Below, one piece after another: positions 34,209 through 43,999 of a DNA stretch of 64,000 bases (its first letter is position 1; every line of letters starts with the position of its first letter). Below the pieces are notes generated by a model. The model searched no databases, had not been told where the DNA came from, and saw only the letters and a list, made by a program, of their open reading frames with translations. The DNA is from Bowmanella denitrificans (GTDB taxonomy: Bacteria > Pseudomonadota > Gammaproteobacteria > Enterobacterales > Alteromonadaceae). The DNA lies in assembly GCF_002887595.1 (NCBI RefSeq), contig NZ_PEBU01000002.1, positions 186,001 to 250,000 of the forward strand. Direction: 5' to 3'. Made by a program: the position numbers and the translations under genes.

Positions 34209-35066
34209 ATGAGCATTGTGTACTTGAACGGGCAACTGATGCCGATGCAAGACGCCCGTATTTCGCCTATGGATCGCGGATTTTTATTCGGCGATGGTAT
34301 TTATGAGGTTGTACCCTGTTTCGCCGGTAAGCCTGTAGGGTTTAAGCTGCATATGCAGCGCATGCAGCAGGGGCTGACCGAGCTGGGCATTGCACAGCAC
34401 TTTTCAGACGCCCAATGGCAGGACATTGTTGCGCAACTCTTGTCGGCCAATGGCGGCGGCAATCTGGGGGTGTACCTGCATGTCAGCCGCGGTACACAGA
34501 TGCGACGTGTCCATGCTTATCCGTCGGATGTGACGCCGACCGTATTTGCTTTTACCTTTGAGATTGGTCATGCACCAAGCGCCGACCCTACCCAAGCCCG
34601 CACCTTCAAAGCTGTGACCGAGCAGGACCGACGTTGGCGTCGCTGCCATATTAAGTCCACCGCTTTGCTGGGTAATATAATGCATTATCATCAAGGCCAG
34701 CAGCAGGGCGCCGATGAGGTACTGCTGTTTAATGAACAGCAGCAATTAACCGAAGCCGCATCCTGTAATGTGTTTGTAGTAAAAGACGGGGTGATAGCCA
34801 CGCCACTGCTGGACCATCAGATTTTGCCTGGCATTACCCGCTATATCCTGCTTGAGGTGCTGCGCAGGCATAGCCGCTTTGATGTGCAGGAACGTAGCAT
34901 CAGCCGGGCCGAAGTGCTGTGCGCCGATGAAATATGGCTGACCAGCTCAAGTAAAGAAGTGGCGCCGGTTATTGAATTGGATGGCAAGCCGGTCGGACGG
35001 GGTGGGATTGGTCCTTTATGGTCTGAAGTACAGGCATTATTCAGTGCACATAAATACGATTTTTAA
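34209..35066 (+). CDS. D-amino-acid transaminase (class IV)
   Basis: 285 residues, fold-type IV PLP enzyme that interconverts D-alanine and D-glutamate with their keto acids for cell-wall synthesis. Typical segments: YLNGQLMPMQDARISPMDRG, FLFGDGIYEVV, the PLP lysine in RRCHIKSTALLGN, ADEVLLFN and ITRYILLEV. Compared with IlvE and PabC, the start 'MDRGFLFGDGIYEVV' and the length favour a D-amino-acid transaminase. It lies 66 bases after the cysteine-synthase-like gene, preceded by GACGGAGCC. Confidence 0.88.
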   Translation: MSIVYLNGQLMPMQDARISPMDRGFLFGDGIYEVVPCFAGKPVGFKLHMQRMQQGLTELGIAQHFSDAQWQDIVAQLLSANGGGNLGVYLHVSRGTQMRRVHAYPSDVTPTVFAFTFEIGHAPSADPTQARTFKAVTEQDRRWRRCHIKSTALLGNIMHYHQGQQQGADEVLLFNEQQQLTEAASCNVFVVKDGVIATPLLDHQILPGITRYILLEVLRRHSRFDVQERSISRAEVLCADEIWLTSSSKEVAPVIELDGKPVGRGGIGPLWSEVQALFSAHKYDF

Positions 35067-35090
35067 TGGCTATCAGACTGCTTAAATAAA

Positions 35091-35117
35091 AAAAGCTGCC
35101 ACGGCAGCTTTTTTTAT
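35091..35117. terminator. Bidirectional terminator between the transaminase gene and fur
   Basis: The stem AAAAAGCTGCC/GGCAGCTTTTT with a short loop and A/T tails on both sides separates two convergent genes. Confidence 0.85.
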
Positions 35118-35165
35118 TGAGATGCGGCTGTTTTACAACATACCAACCATCGAAAAATCTAATGG

Positions 35166-35591
35166 TTACATGTCGTCAGGATTGCACTGTGGCTCGCAAT
35201 AGCCATATAAGTACAAACTGTGATGCGTCAGCTTGATGTTGTTCTTCTTGGCCACCTCGGCCTGACGCTGCTCGATGATCTCGTCTTCAAATTCAACCAC
35301 TTTGCCACATTTCAGGCATACCAGGTGGTCGTGGTGTTTTTTATGGCCAATTTCGAATACCGACTTGCCGCCTTCAAAGTGGTGACGATCCAATAACCCG
35401 GCGTCGTCAAACTGGTTCAGCACCCGGTATACGGTAGCCAGGCCAATTTCCTCGCCCTGGTCCAGCAGGATCTTATACACGTCTTCGGCACTAATGTGCT
35501 GGTTCCGGGGATCCTGCAGTATCTCCAGGATTTTGATACGGGGCAAAGTGACCTTCAGGCCAGCTTTTTTCAATTCTTGGTTTTGATCCAT
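35166..35591 (-). CDS. fur: Ferric uptake regulator Fur
   Basis: 141 residues from the ATG at 35591 (MDQNQELKKAGLKVTLPR), the usual Fur start. Upstream in-frame codons to 35792 lack family resemblance. The winged-helix DNA-binding part includes QHISAEDVYKILL and GLATVYRVLNQFDDAGLL. The metal and dimerisation part has HKKHHDHLVCLKCGKVVEF and CEPQC, giving the two Cys pairs that hold structural zinc. With Fe2+ it represses iron-uptake genes. As in E. coli, the same neighbourhood holds fldA, ybfF, seqA and pgm, here separated from fur by a chemoreceptor and a FecIR-type unit. Confidence 0.97.
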   Translation of the reverse strand: MDQNQELKKAGLKVTLPRIKILEILQDPRNQHISAEDVYKILLDQGEEIGLATVYRVLNQFDDAGLLDRHHFEGGKSVFEIGHKKHHDHLVCLKCGKVVEFEDEIIEQRQAEVAKKNNIKLTHHSLYLYGYCEPQCNPDDM

Positions 35592-35871
35592 GCAACATGT
35601 GCCAACATTATTCTCGGTGGTCTCATTATAGGGAAGTCGGGCAAGATGAAAAGCCATTCCGTGGTAAATGTACAACAATTCGGCGTGCCTGTTTACACCG
35701 CTAAAGTTTGCCGATTCCACGTTGGCAAGATGTAAACAGCCTGTTACCATTCTGGTCAGACCAGGAAGAAGCCTAAACAGTCTGTTAGTCATTCGTTATT
35801 TGCTGCTTCATGGGCTATATAAAATAATTAAAAAAGAGGACGTGAATCCTCATATATTCAGGTAGTTATCC

Positions 35872-37890
35872 ATGCGAATAACGGTTGTTGGCAAGATTGT
35901 CGCCGGGTTTGTGCTATTCGGCTTACTGTTGCTTTGCACTAATGTACTGTCCTATTGGGGACTATCCAGTATCCGCGACTCGGCGCTACTGGTTGCCAAA
36001 GAGAAAATGCCGGTGCAGGCCAGGATGCTGGCTGTGCAAACCCAAATCCTGACCCTGGCAAAAGTGTCTTTGCAGGGCTATTTCCTCAATCAGGCTGATT
36101 CGTTGGCTGGCAACACTGAGGAGTTCAAGCAGCTTTCCACGCAATTCAGGCAACAACTGGATGATGTCGCCAAATTGCCACTCCTGGAAGGTGACAAACA
36201 AATGTTGAGTCAGGCCATTGAGGCTTCAAAAGGCTATCTGGATGAGTCTGGTGCCATGTATGCCGCCAGAAGCCAGTCTCTGACCGCCCGCGGAAAAATT
36301 AGCGCACTCTATCGTGAATGGCAGTTTGCCGGAGGCGATGCCGGGGCTAATTTACTGGATATGGCCGAACTGGATGGTGCAGAAGAAGGGCGTCTGGCGT
36401 CTGTGGTTGGTGCGGGTGCCAGGGTCGATAATATTATTATTACCCTGCTCAACGCTGCTAAAGAATATATCGCCGTCACCGACGCCGAGCTGAGCGTCAA
36501 TATTGAAGAAAATCTGGTACTGACCATGGGGGACTTGACCAACAATGTTGAATATATCAACAGACTGGCCGAAGGGCTTGAAACCGACGGCTTGATGGAC
36601 GCCTTTAACAGCCAGTATCAGGAGTTTGTCAGGCAGTTTCAGGGCCCGGGCGGGGTGCTTGAAAGCCAGCGACAGCGTATCGAACTGGTAAAACAGGCTG
36701 ATGCCCATATGCAAAATGCGGAACAGCAACTGAATACCGCCAGACAACACCTTGCCGCGCTGTTTGCCAAGGTGAATACCGATACGCTGGATGGTCAGAA
36801 TGCCATTTTGGATGCGGTACAAAGCAATATTGTCAAAAGCCTGGTGATACTGTTACTGGCCCTGGTACTGGTCGGCTTTATCGGTGTGGCAGCGGCGCGC
36901 AGTATTTCCCGGCCGATGGAAAAGATTCGCGCCAGCCTGAGTATTATCAGCAGCGGCGACCTTACCCATAAGGCCGACAGTAACGGCTCGGATGAATTTG
37001 CCGCACTGGCCGCCGATGTGAACCAACTCTGTAATAGCTTACATGCGGTGGTGGAACAGATTACCCGCCAGGAAACCTTACTGGAGGAGGCGACTCGTAC
37101 CAGCGAGGGACTCGCGCAAAAGACCCTTAAGCAAGTGCAGCAGCAAACCTCGCAGGTGCGCCACACCGCGGACAATACCGAACAGGTCAGACACACCAGT
37201 AAAAGTAACCTGTCACAGGTGCAGGCCAGCTCCAGGCAGCTTGACCAGGTATTGCAACAATCCGCCAGCGCCGGAGATCTGGTCAGCGAGTCGCGTCGTC
37301 AGATTCAGGCTCAGGCCGAGCAGGCTGAGCGCTCCGGACAAATTATCAACCGACTGGACGATAACAGTCGCAACATCGGCGGCATTCTGGATGTGATTAA
37401 GACCATTGCCGAACAAACTAACCTGCTGGCACTTAATGCTGCCATTGAAGCGGCCAGAGCCGGCGAGCAGGGCCGTGGGTTTGCGGTGGTAGCCGATGAA
37501 GTCAGAACTCTGGCTAACCGCACTCATCAGTCCACCGAGGAAATCGAGCAGATGATTGCCAGTTTGCAGTCCGATGCCAAACAAGCGGTCGTCGCGATTG
37601 AAACGGGTCAGAAACAAGCGCAGGGAAGTGTGGGTTTAATTGCCAAGGTGAACGAAGAAATCAGCGCCATCCGTCTGGTGGTGGAAGAACTGGCGGCCAT
37701 TAATACGGCCATTGTCCAGGACACCGAGGAACAGGATGCGTTACTTGAAGAAGTGACGCACAGTTTGCAGCGTATTGTAGAACTGGCTGAGCAAAGCGGT
37801 GATTCCACCCGCCAGTCAGGTGATGCTATTGCTGAGGTAGGTCAATTAATGCGACAACTGAGTAAAGCGGTATCGCGTTTTAAACTTTAG
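35872..37890 (+). CDS. Methyl-accepting chemotaxis protein
   Basis: 672 residues. A cytoplasmic start is followed by a membrane helix (about 8-30) and a large periplasmic, helical ligand-binding region (about 31-320). A second membrane helix (about 322-342, [19 protein letters not shown]), a HAMP domain (about 345-400) and a long coiled-coil signalling domain complete it. The hairpin tip has the hallmark [20 protein letters not shown] and [15 protein letters not shown]. It should be an inner-membrane chemoreceptor; the ligand is unknown. It lies divergent from fur, in a position not occupied by a chemoreceptor in E. coli. Confidence 0.93.
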   Translation: MRITVVGKIVAGFVLFGLLLLCTNVLSYWGLSSIRDSALLVAKEKMPVQARMLAVQTQILTLAKVSLQGYFLNQADSLAGNTEEFKQLSTQFRQQLDDVAKLPLLEGDKQMLSQAIEASKGYLDESGAMYAARSQSLTARGKISALYREWQFAGGDAGANLLDMAELDGAEEGRLASVVGAGARVDNIIITLLNAAKEYIAVTDAELSVNIEENLVLTMGDLTNNVEYINRLAEGLETDGLMDAFNSQYQEFVRQFQGPGGVLESQRQRIELVKQADAHMQNAEQQLNTARQHLAALFAKVNTDTLDGQNAILDAVQSNIVKSLVILLLALVLVGFIGVAAARSISRPMEKIRASLSIISSGDLTHKADSNGSDEFAALAADVNQLCNSLHAVVEQITRQETLLEEATRTSEGLAQKTLKQVQQQTSQVRHTADNTEQVRHTSKSNLSQVQASSRQLDQVLQQSASAGDLVSESRRQIQAQAEQAERSGQIINRLDDNSRNIGGILDVIKTIAEQTNLLALNAAIEAARAGEQGRGFAVVADEVRTLANRTHQSTEEIEQMIASLQSDAKQAVVAIETGQKQAQGSVGLIAKVNEEISAIRLVVEELAAINTAIVQDTEEQDALLEEVTHSLQRIVELAEQSGDSTRQSGDAIAEVGQLMRQLSKAVSRFKL

Positions 37891-37901
37891 GCACAGAAAA
37901 A

Positions 37902-37921
37902 GGGGCGCCGGACAGCGCCCC
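37902..37921. terminator. Hairpin between the convergent chemoreceptor and TonB receptor genes
   Basis: A 7-bp GC stem GGGGCGC/GCGCCCC with a 6-base loop, A-run on one side. It ends the reverse-strand or forward transcript at the junction. Confidence 0.65.
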
Positions 37922-37928
37922 ATTGTGC

Positions 37929-40415
37929 TTAAAAACTGTAGGTCAGCCCTGCGCCATAAGTGGCTGGTGCGCCTACCAGTCTGGCTCCGGCATTCAATTC
38001 CAGAAAATACACCTTATCCAGAATATTGCGCCCATAAGCATACAGGGTCAGGCCGCTGTGTAAGGCCAGCTCCAGACGCAGGCCCAGTAGAGAATATGAC
38101 GGTGTCATATTACCCTCACCGGCATTCAGACGATTTGACTCTTCATCATGGTAGCTGTAATCCAGTCGGGCTCTGAAATGGCTGTTGGCCAGCTGTTGCT
38201 GATATTGCAGGGCCGCATTACCACTTAACTTGGGTGAGCCGGGCAGGGGATCGCCCAGGGTGTTTTGTACGTCATTGACCCGATTGGAGTGAAACTCGGT
38301 AATCTCTGAATCCAGATAGGTGATTGATGTATCCAGACTGATGACGCTGCTGTCAGCTTGCCATAACGGCAGACTCAGTGCACCTTCCACACCTTTGACC
38401 TCAGCTTTACCCACATTAGTGCGGCCGTTGGTGTCATTGGCCAGACGCGCGGTGGCCTGCAATTCCTCAAACTCGTAAGCGAACAGATCCAGGCTCAGGT
38501 TCAAGCCATTTTCATTTACGTAGCGTAGCCCTGCTTCATAGGCCAGCACCTCTTCAGAATCAAAGGGCTGGGTTTCTTCCAGGGTAAATATAGAAGTGCC
38601 GTCAAAGCCGCCACCACGGTAAGCCGTGCCAATGGAGGCAAACAGATTTAACTGGTCATTGACATAATATTTGGCAGACAGCTTACCCGACAGATTGTTG
38701 TCGCTGAATTCCCTGTCCCAGGCAAAGTTGGAGGGGGATTTAAAGTAGCTTTCGTAGGTGGAGACACCCCAGGGGTTGTGGTCAATATTGCTGCCGCGGA
38801 ATTTTACTTTGTCCGTGGTATAGCGCAGCCCGCCGCCAAGGCTGAAATCGTTACTCAGATACCACTCGGCGTTAGCAAACAGGGCGACACTATTACGGCG
38901 CTGGTTGTAAGGCGAGCTGTACTGGGACATCACCGCGTAGCTGGTCCAATCGCTGACAAAATCCACCGAATCGCTGACCATAAATACGCCAGCCAGCCAG
39001 TCTACATCGCTGCCACTGTTATTGCTCAGGCGCATTTCCAACGAACTTTGTTCCAGGGCCTCGTCAAAATCATAACGAAATTTGGGAAAAGATGTGCCGT
39101 CGCCATTGCCGGATACGTCCCGTTCGCTCTTTTGATACCCCATCAATATATCCAGATTCAAAGCATTGGATAGCTGATGAGAGAATTCACCATGCAAACC
39201 GCTTACATCAATTTGATGGGAATAGTACTCAGAGGCGTAAAATTTCAGCGGATCACTGTCTTCACCGGCATTCAGCGCCGGGCTGTCTTCATTCAGGGCA
39301 ATACGGTCATACTGGCGGGTATCGCCATTGTCCTGACTCATAAAATAGCGCAGGGTCAGCTCGGTTGTGGGGGCAAAGCTATAGTTCAAGGTACCGCGCA
39401 GGGCGAATAAGTCTGCATCGCCAAAGCCATCGCGTTTACCCGGATCGGCGACAGGCGGGATCACCCCTTCGAATCCTGCTGGTACAAAGCCGGTAAAGTT
39501 GCCAGCTCCCTGGCCGTCCATAAAGCCGCCGCCTTGTTGCATGGTGACCGCCAGCCTGGCGCCCAGTTTATCTGACAACGGGCCGCCTGCCGCAAACGTG
39601 CCTTTCACATGGTCATAGGAGCCATACTCAACTGTCGCATAGCCTTCTAATTCCTCGGTGGGTCCCTTGGTAATGGCGTTGATGGCACCGGCCGTAGTAT
39701 TGCGGCCATATAATGTGCCTTGCGGTCCTTTCACTACTTCGATGCGTTCCAGGTCAAACAATGGCATACCCAGATAAGCATTGGACGTCTGATAAATGCC
39801 ATCAATATGCAAGGCTACCGAGGGGTTGCCGTTGGGTTTGTAGTCATCCGCCCCGCCAATCCCCCGAATGGTAATAAAACTGTTCTGTGGCCCGCCAAAA
39901 GCCGAGTTAATGGATATGCCGGACAGGCTGTCGACCAAATCGGTAAAATTGTTGATGCCTTTATCGCGAATGGCCTGACTGCCCAGCACTGACAATGCCA
40001 CCGGGGTATCCTGCAGGGTACTTTCACGTTTCATGGCGGTAACGACGATTTCATCCATGGAATTTAATGTGGCGCTGCTTTGCTTATCCTTCGCTGCTTT
40101 AACGGCTCTGATGACTAAGGCGCCGTTTTGGTCCTGGTAGGCTTCAAGGCCTGACCCTTTCAGCATCTGCCTGATTGCATCAAGGGTTGACGCGCCCTGT
40201 TGAACGGGGGCGGCAAGTTTGTCTCTGACCAGACGGGTGGGGGCGATAATCACAATATCCAATTGCCGGGATAATTGATTCAGCGCCTGTCCCAGCGGTT
40301 GACCGGCTAAATCGTCGGTGTCAGCCCTGGCATAGTTGCTGTGACTGGCGAGTAATGCCGAAGCCACGACTAGCTGGCACAAAGTGCGTTTAAAAAACAC
40401 CGGTTTGGTTTTCAT
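37929..40415 (-). CDS. TonB-dependent receptor with STN signalling domain (FecA-like)
   Basis: 828 residues. A signal peptide is followed by an N-terminal STN domain (about residues 33-105, LAGQPLGQALNQLSRQLDIV, LVRDKLAAPVQQGA), which in FecA-type receptors contacts the FecR anti-sigma factor. A TonB-box-like MDEIVVTAMKRE, the plug with FITIRGIGGADDY and VEVVKGPQGTLYGRNTTAG, and a barrel ending in TYSF complete it. Downstream of fecI- and fecR-type genes on the same strand, it forms a cell-surface signalling set. The barrel resembles receptors of this order whose substrate is often unknown; a siderophore is only one option. Confidence 0.93.
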   Translation of the reverse strand: MKTKPVFFKRTLCQLVVASALLASHSNYARADTDDLAGQPLGQALNQLSRQLDIVIIAPTRLVRDKLAAPVQQGASTLDAIRQMLKGSGLEAYQDQNGALVIRAVKAAKDKQSSATLNSMDEIVVTAMKRESTLQDTPVALSVLGSQAIRDKGINNFTDLVDSLSGISINSAFGGPQNSFITIRGIGGADDYKPNGNPSVALHIDGIYQTSNAYLGMPLFDLERIEVVKGPQGTLYGRNTTAGAINAITKGPTEELEGYATVEYGSYDHVKGTFAAGGPLSDKLGARLAVTMQQGGGFMDGQGAGNFTGFVPAGFEGVIPPVADPGKRDGFGDADLFALRGTLNYSFAPTTELTLRYFMSQDNGDTRQYDRIALNEDSPALNAGEDSDPLKFYASEYYSHQIDVSGLHGEFSHQLSNALNLDILMGYQKSERDVSGNGDGTSFPKFRYDFDEALEQSSLEMRLSNNSGSDVDWLAGVFMVSDSVDFVSDWTSYAVMSQYSSPYNQRRNSVALFANAEWYLSNDFSLGGGLRYTTDKVKFRGSNIDHNPWGVSTYESYFKSPSNFAWDREFSDNNLSGKLSAKYYVNDQLNLFASIGTAYRGGGFDGTSIFTLEETQPFDSEEVLAYEAGLRYVNENGLNLSLDLFAYEFEELQATARLANDTNGRTNVGKAEVKGVEGALSLPLWQADSSVISLDTSITYLDSEITEFHSNRVNDVQNTLGDPLPGSPKLSGNAALQYQQQLANSHFRARLDYSYHDEESNRLNAGEGNMTPSYSLLGLRLELALHSGLTLYAYGRNILDKVYFLELNAGARLVGAPATYGAGLTYSF

Positions 40416-40529
40416 CTAAAGGTACTCCATTGGGGTTATCTGACGTTGTGTGTCATGCCAAGGAGCCTGGTGCGTTTCAGATTTTCCAGAGAATCGTCAA
40501 TTGTCATGGAAACTTCATATAACTGCTGA

Positions 40530-41513
40530 TTATTCAAGCGGTTTAATCAATAACCGGGCCTGACGCTTCTCCAGTTGCAAGTCGTTGGCCAGTAACAATC
40601 CCTGCAGGATCTGCTCGGCCTGGTCAATACGACCCGAAGCGGTGATCAGCAAGGTATTCAGATTGTCTGCGTCGATTTCGACGGGCTGGCTCAGGTAACG
40701 ATTTAACTCCTGAACCACGTCTGCCAGAGGTGTGCCGTCGTACTCCAGCCTGCCTTGTAACCAGGACAGCGCTTGTCGGCTATCAAAAGTTTGCACGTTA
40801 CCCAGAAAATGCCCCGCTGCATCAGCCACAAGCTGTTGACCGGCGGTAAGTTGTGCCTTTTGCACAACTTTACCCTTGTCCAGCGCGGTCATTTCAACCC
40901 GGCCTCGCTGTACCGACAAGCGCAACTGATTGTGTGTCAGGCTGATTTCAAATGCGGTACCCAGCACTTGTACACGTGAACCGCCGCTGGTAATCACAAA
41001 GGGCAGTTCAGCATTGTGGGCAACATCAAAATACAAAGTGCCTTGGTGCATTTGTAGCAGGCGTTGCTGTGTGTCCTGCAGGTAACTGAATCTGGCGCTG
41101 CCCGCCGATATCACCTGACTGCCATCCTCCAGCGTCAGTGTGGTGTTCATCTTTGCCGGAGTGGCAAAATGCTGAACTTGCGCAACCGTCACAGGGGCGG
41201 AAAAAGGCAAGCGCTGCCAGCCTAACACCACAATAAGCAGCGCCGCGGCCATACCAAGCCAGGTGGCCAGGGCAACACCGGGCTGCTTCAGCGGTTTCGC
41301 GGCAGGCTGATTTGCGGTGAGGGCCTCAAGATTGTCCAGCAGCCCTAATTGACGCCACAATCTGTCAATGCGGGAAAAGGCCTGTTTGTGCGCATCTGAC
41401 TGATTTAACCAGCGGCTGAATTGAGCCTTTAACGGTGCATCAGGTGCTGCTTCCTGTAAACGTATCAGCCATTCTCTGGCTTCGGTGTCGAGACGTTTTT
41501 GTTGTTCTGTCAC
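40530..41513 (-). CDS. FecR-type anti-sigma factor
   Basis: 327 residues. The N-terminal cytoplasmic part (RLDTEAREWLIRLQ..WLNQSDAHKQAFSR) has the DUF4880/FecR_N pattern. A membrane helix lies at about 85-103. The FecR domain (about 115-220, TTLTLEDGSQVISAGSARFS, VQVLGTAFEISL, GRVEM) and a C-terminal STN-like part (ADVVQELNRYLSQPVEI) follow. It should pass the signal from the STN receptor to the sigma factor encoded 5 bases upstream. Confidence 0.93.
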   Translation of the reverse strand: MTEQQKRLDTEAREWLIRLQEAAPDAPLKAQFSRWLNQSDAHKQAFSRIDRLWRQLGLLDNLEALTANQPAAKPLKQPGVALATWLGMAAALLIVVLGWQRLPFSAPVTVAQVQHFATPAKMNTTLTLEDGSQVISAGSARFSYLQDTQQRLLQMHQGTLYFDVAHNAELPFVITSGGSRVQVLGTAFEISLTHNQLRLSVQRGRVEMTALDKGKVVQKAQLTAGQQLVADAAGHFLGNVQTFDSRQALSWLQGRLEYDGTPLADVVQELNRYLSQPVEIDADNLNTLLITASGRIDQAEQILQGLLLANDLQLEKRQARLLIKPLE

Positions 41514-41518
41514 AATGA

Positions 41519-42097
41519 TTAGTCCTGTTGCTGGCTGCTAGCCAGGTGCGCCAATGCGCTGTTTAACTGACGGCTGATATCCGCCAGGCTCCAACCTGTT
41601 TGTGTGGCAATGTTGGCGTAGGTTTGGCCTTGAATGCGACAGCGAATCAGAATGTCACGCTGCTTATCTGTCAGGGCTGTCATGGCCTGCTGCAAGGCGT
41701 GCAACTGCTGTTGTTGCAGCAACTGGCTTTCCGGACTGATGTTGTGCATGGCAACATCCGGATCATCCAGTTGTTCGGCCAGAAACTCGCGGGTTTTTAT
41801 CACGTGGCTGATGGAGCGCAACCCCAGATTAATGGCCACTTTGTATAAAAAGGCTTTAGGGTTCTGAACGTGCTGCAGGCTGTCCATTTGCGATAGCTTG
41901 GTAAAGGCATCCTGGGCAATATCCTGAGGATCTGGCGGGCCATTGCCGTAGAGTTTACGCAGCCGCGTACACAGCGATGACCAGCAACTATGGTAGAGCT
42001 GCTCAATCAATCGGGTTTGCCGCACCTTTTGCAATGAGGTTGATGGGGCTGCTGGATTTAGCAACAGGTTATCGGGGCAGGGCTCTGCCTTGTTCAT
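41519..42097 (-). CDS. FecI-type ECF sigma factor
   Basis: 192 residues from the ATG at 42097. Region 2 has DPQDIAQDAFTKL and NPKAFLYKVAINLGL. Region 4 has ALTDKQRDILIRCRIQGQTYANIATQTGWSL with a helix-turn-helix. The order fecI-fecR-receptor on the same strand, with short gaps, marks a cell-surface-signalling operon. An in-frame upstream ATG (42118) and a longer open frame exist; no strong ribosome site decides between them, so the start is uncertain. No Fur box is visible before the gene. Confidence 0.88.
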   Translation of the reverse strand: MNKAEPCPDNLLLNPAAPSTSLQKVRQTRLIEQLYHSCWSSLCTRLRKLYGNGPPDPQDIAQDAFTKLSQMDSLQHVQNPKAFLYKVAINLGLRSISHVIKTREFLAEQLDDPDVAMHNISPESQLLQQQQLHALQQAMTALTDKQRDILIRCRIQGQTYANIATQTGWSLADISRQLNSALAHLASSQQQD

Positions 42098-42211
42098 TAT
42101 GCATACACAACTGAGCATGGGATGCGAACAATAGTGCGAAGTTGTTACAGATTTATGGCGACGTTGATACAGGTGGCGGATTGCGCCAGTCATTCACCAT
42201 GCAGAGACATT

Positions 42212-42239
42212 AAAAAAGGGAGTACACACTCCCTTTTTT
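42212..42239. terminator. Terminator after fldA
   Basis: A stem AAAAAGGGAGT/ACTCCCTTTTT with a 4-base loop and A/T runs lies 16 bases beyond the fldA stop on the reverse strand. It also shields the FecI operon from read-through. Confidence 0.9.
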
Positions 42240-42254
42240 ATCGATTGCGAAATA

Positions 42255-42779
42255 TCATTCCAGTTCCGCCAGACACATCTCTTCATGTATCTGTTTGCAC
42301 CAGGCTTTAACGCGCTGCTCAGTCAATTCTGGCTGGCGGTCTTCATCGATGCCTAAGCCAACAAAGTGCTTATCATCGGCCATGCCTTTACTGGCTTCAA
42401 AGTGATAGCTTTCGGTGGGCCAGTGCCCCACGATAATGGCGCCACGGGCTTCCACTATGTCACGGATCATGCCCATGGCATCAAGAAAGTATTCTGCGTA
42501 ATCTTCCTGGTCACCACAGCCGAAAATAGCGACTAGCTTATCGGTAAAGTCGATTTCTTCCAGTTCCGGGAAAAAGTCATCCCAGTCACACTGTGCTTCA
42601 CCGTAATACCAGGTGGGAATACCGAACATCAGCAGGTCAAAGTTGGCAATGTCTTCTTTGCTGCTTTTGGCGATATCCTGAACATCTATCAGGTTTTTGC
42701 CCAATTCTTTTTGAATCATCTTGGCAACATGTTCGGTGTTGCCTGTGTCGCTACCGAAAAATAGTCCCACACTTGCCAT
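42255..42779 (-). CDS. fldA: Flavodoxin FldA
   Basis: 174 residues, long-chain flavodoxin. The FMN phosphate loop GSDTGNTE (about residues 9-16), the Trp-containing 50s loop GIPTWYYGEAQCDWDD and the 90s loop GCGDQEDYAEYF are intact. It carries electrons to biosynthetic enzymes, and in E. coli it is near-neighbour to fur. The DUF2788 gene is just upstream (27 bases). Confidence 0.95.
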   Translation of the reverse strand: MASVGLFFGSDTGNTEHVAKMIQKELGKNLIDVQDIAKSSKEDIANFDLLMFGIPTWYYGEAQCDWDDFFPELEEIDFTDKLVAIFGCGDQEDYAEYFLDAMGMIRDIVEARGAIIVGHWPTESYHFEASKGMADDKHFVGLGIDEDRQPELTEQRVKAWCKQIHEEMCLAELE

Positions 42780-42806
42780 ATGTTTTGATACCTCTGTTTG
42801 ACGCGG

Positions 42807-43031
42807 TTAGCCACCCACGCCGGATGATTGCCAGAATACTTGAATCAGCCCTTTTGCCAGGAAACCTGCTGCGCCGAGAAACAACACCAGATAAACCACA
42901 GCCCGACCAGCCATGGGAACATTGTTTTTCTTCAGCACATCGTGCACTGCAAAACCCATTAGCAGGAACAGGGCCACCAGGGTCAGGTTGAGGACAATAG
43001 TTTCAATCTGCTCGTAATACTGACTCAACAT
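42807..43031 (-). CDS. DUF2788 small membrane protein
   Basis: 74 residues from the ATG at 43031 (MLSQYYEQIETIVLNLT). Two membrane helices are separated by VHDVLKKNNVPMAGRA; a Gly-rich end follows. The pattern matches DUF2788, a family of unknown function found between fldA and the esterase gene in this order. The longer in-frame start adds 6 residues without support. Confidence 0.85.
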   Translation of the reverse strand: MLSQYYEQIETIVLNLTLVALFLLMGFAVHDVLKKNNVPMAGRAVVYLVLFLGAAGFLAKGLIQVFWQSSGVGG

Positions 43032-43086
43032 GGCTCTGATACCTCTCAAAAACGGCGCGGACTATAGCATACCGACGCCTCAAATG

Positions 43087-43860
43087 CTAATGAGTCTCAT
43101 CTGTGCGAATAAAGTCGCGAACAATTTTACCAAAGGCGGCGGGCTTCTCTGCATGCAACCAATGTCCCACATCTGCAATGATGCGGCCCTGGCTGCTTGG
43201 AAACTGCGCCGCGATTGTATCCCTATATGCCGCCTGTAGATAGTCCGAACGACCACCTTTAATAAAAAGTGTAGGGCCATTATAGCTCAGGCCTTTAAAT
43301 GGCCAGTCTATTATATCGCCGTAGCATTGTTGCAGCAGTGCCAGGTTAAATCGCCACTGCCAGGTATCTTGTTCATACGTCAAGCTTTTAAGCAGAAACT
43401 GGCGAACCCCGGCTTCGTTGATATGGGTTGCCATCTGGGCGTCAGCCTGGCGTCTGTCAGTGAGATTGGGCAAATTGACGGCATTCAGTCCGGCGAACAC
43501 CTGGCTGTGACGGTCGTTGTACGCCACAGGTGCAATGTCTGCCACGATCAGGCGGCTAACCAGGGCAGGGTGGTGCAACGCTATGGTCATGGCCACTTTG
43601 CCACCCATGGAATGGCCAAGCAGAATGACCTGTTCTAGGCCCAGTTGCTTACATAAGGCCAGGATTTGATCACTGTAAGCCTGGTAGCTGAACGTCTGGC
43701 TATGCGCAGAGCGACCATGGTCAGGCAGATCCACAGCAATAATCTGATATTGGTCTTCCAGCTCCCGTCTGATGCCGCCCAGATTTTCCAGGCTGCCAAA
43801 CAGGCCATGTAGCAGGACCAGAGGCTGTCCTTGTCCACTGATTTGATAATTCAAATTCAT
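43087..43860 (-). CDS. ybfF: Alpha/beta-hydrolase esterase YbfF
   Basis: 257 residues. Typical alpha/beta hydrolase: oxyanion region LLHGLFGSLENLGG, nucleophile elbow GHSMGG (Ser about residue 88), and the terminal histidine in IADVGHWLHAEKP. YbfF of E. coli is an esterase with preference for long-chain acyl-CoA and malonyl-CoA-type substrates in vitro. It lies divergent from seqA, as in E. coli. Confidence 0.92.
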   Translation of the reverse strand: MNLNYQISGQGQPLVLLHGLFGSLENLGGIRRELEDQYQIIAVDLPDHGRSAHSQTFSYQAYSDQILALCKQLGLEQVILLGHSMGGKVAMTIALHHPALVSRLIVADIAPVAYNDRHSQVFAGLNAVNLPNLTDRRQADAQMATHINEAGVRQFLLKSLTYEQDTWQWRFNLALLQQCYGDIIDWPFKGLSYNGPTLFIKGGRSDYLQAAYRDTIAAQFPSSQGRIIADVGHWLHAEKPAAFGKIVRDFIRTDETH

Positions 43861-43999
43861 AAGTGTTGAGATTTGCCCAGTTTTTAATGGGCGCCGTTAT
43901 AACAAATGTGTCATTAAAATGGCAATTGGATTATGGCACTGTACCCGGCAGCCTGGAAAAGTATAATGATGCCCAGGTGAATAATCAGCAGTACTAAAA

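Noticed and set aside
34209-35066. Branched-chain transaminase (IlvE) or aminodeoxychorismate lyase (PabC)
   Set aside because: Length, N-terminal motif order and the PLP-lysine context fit a D-amino-acid transaminase better, although class IV enzymes are hard to separate by eye.
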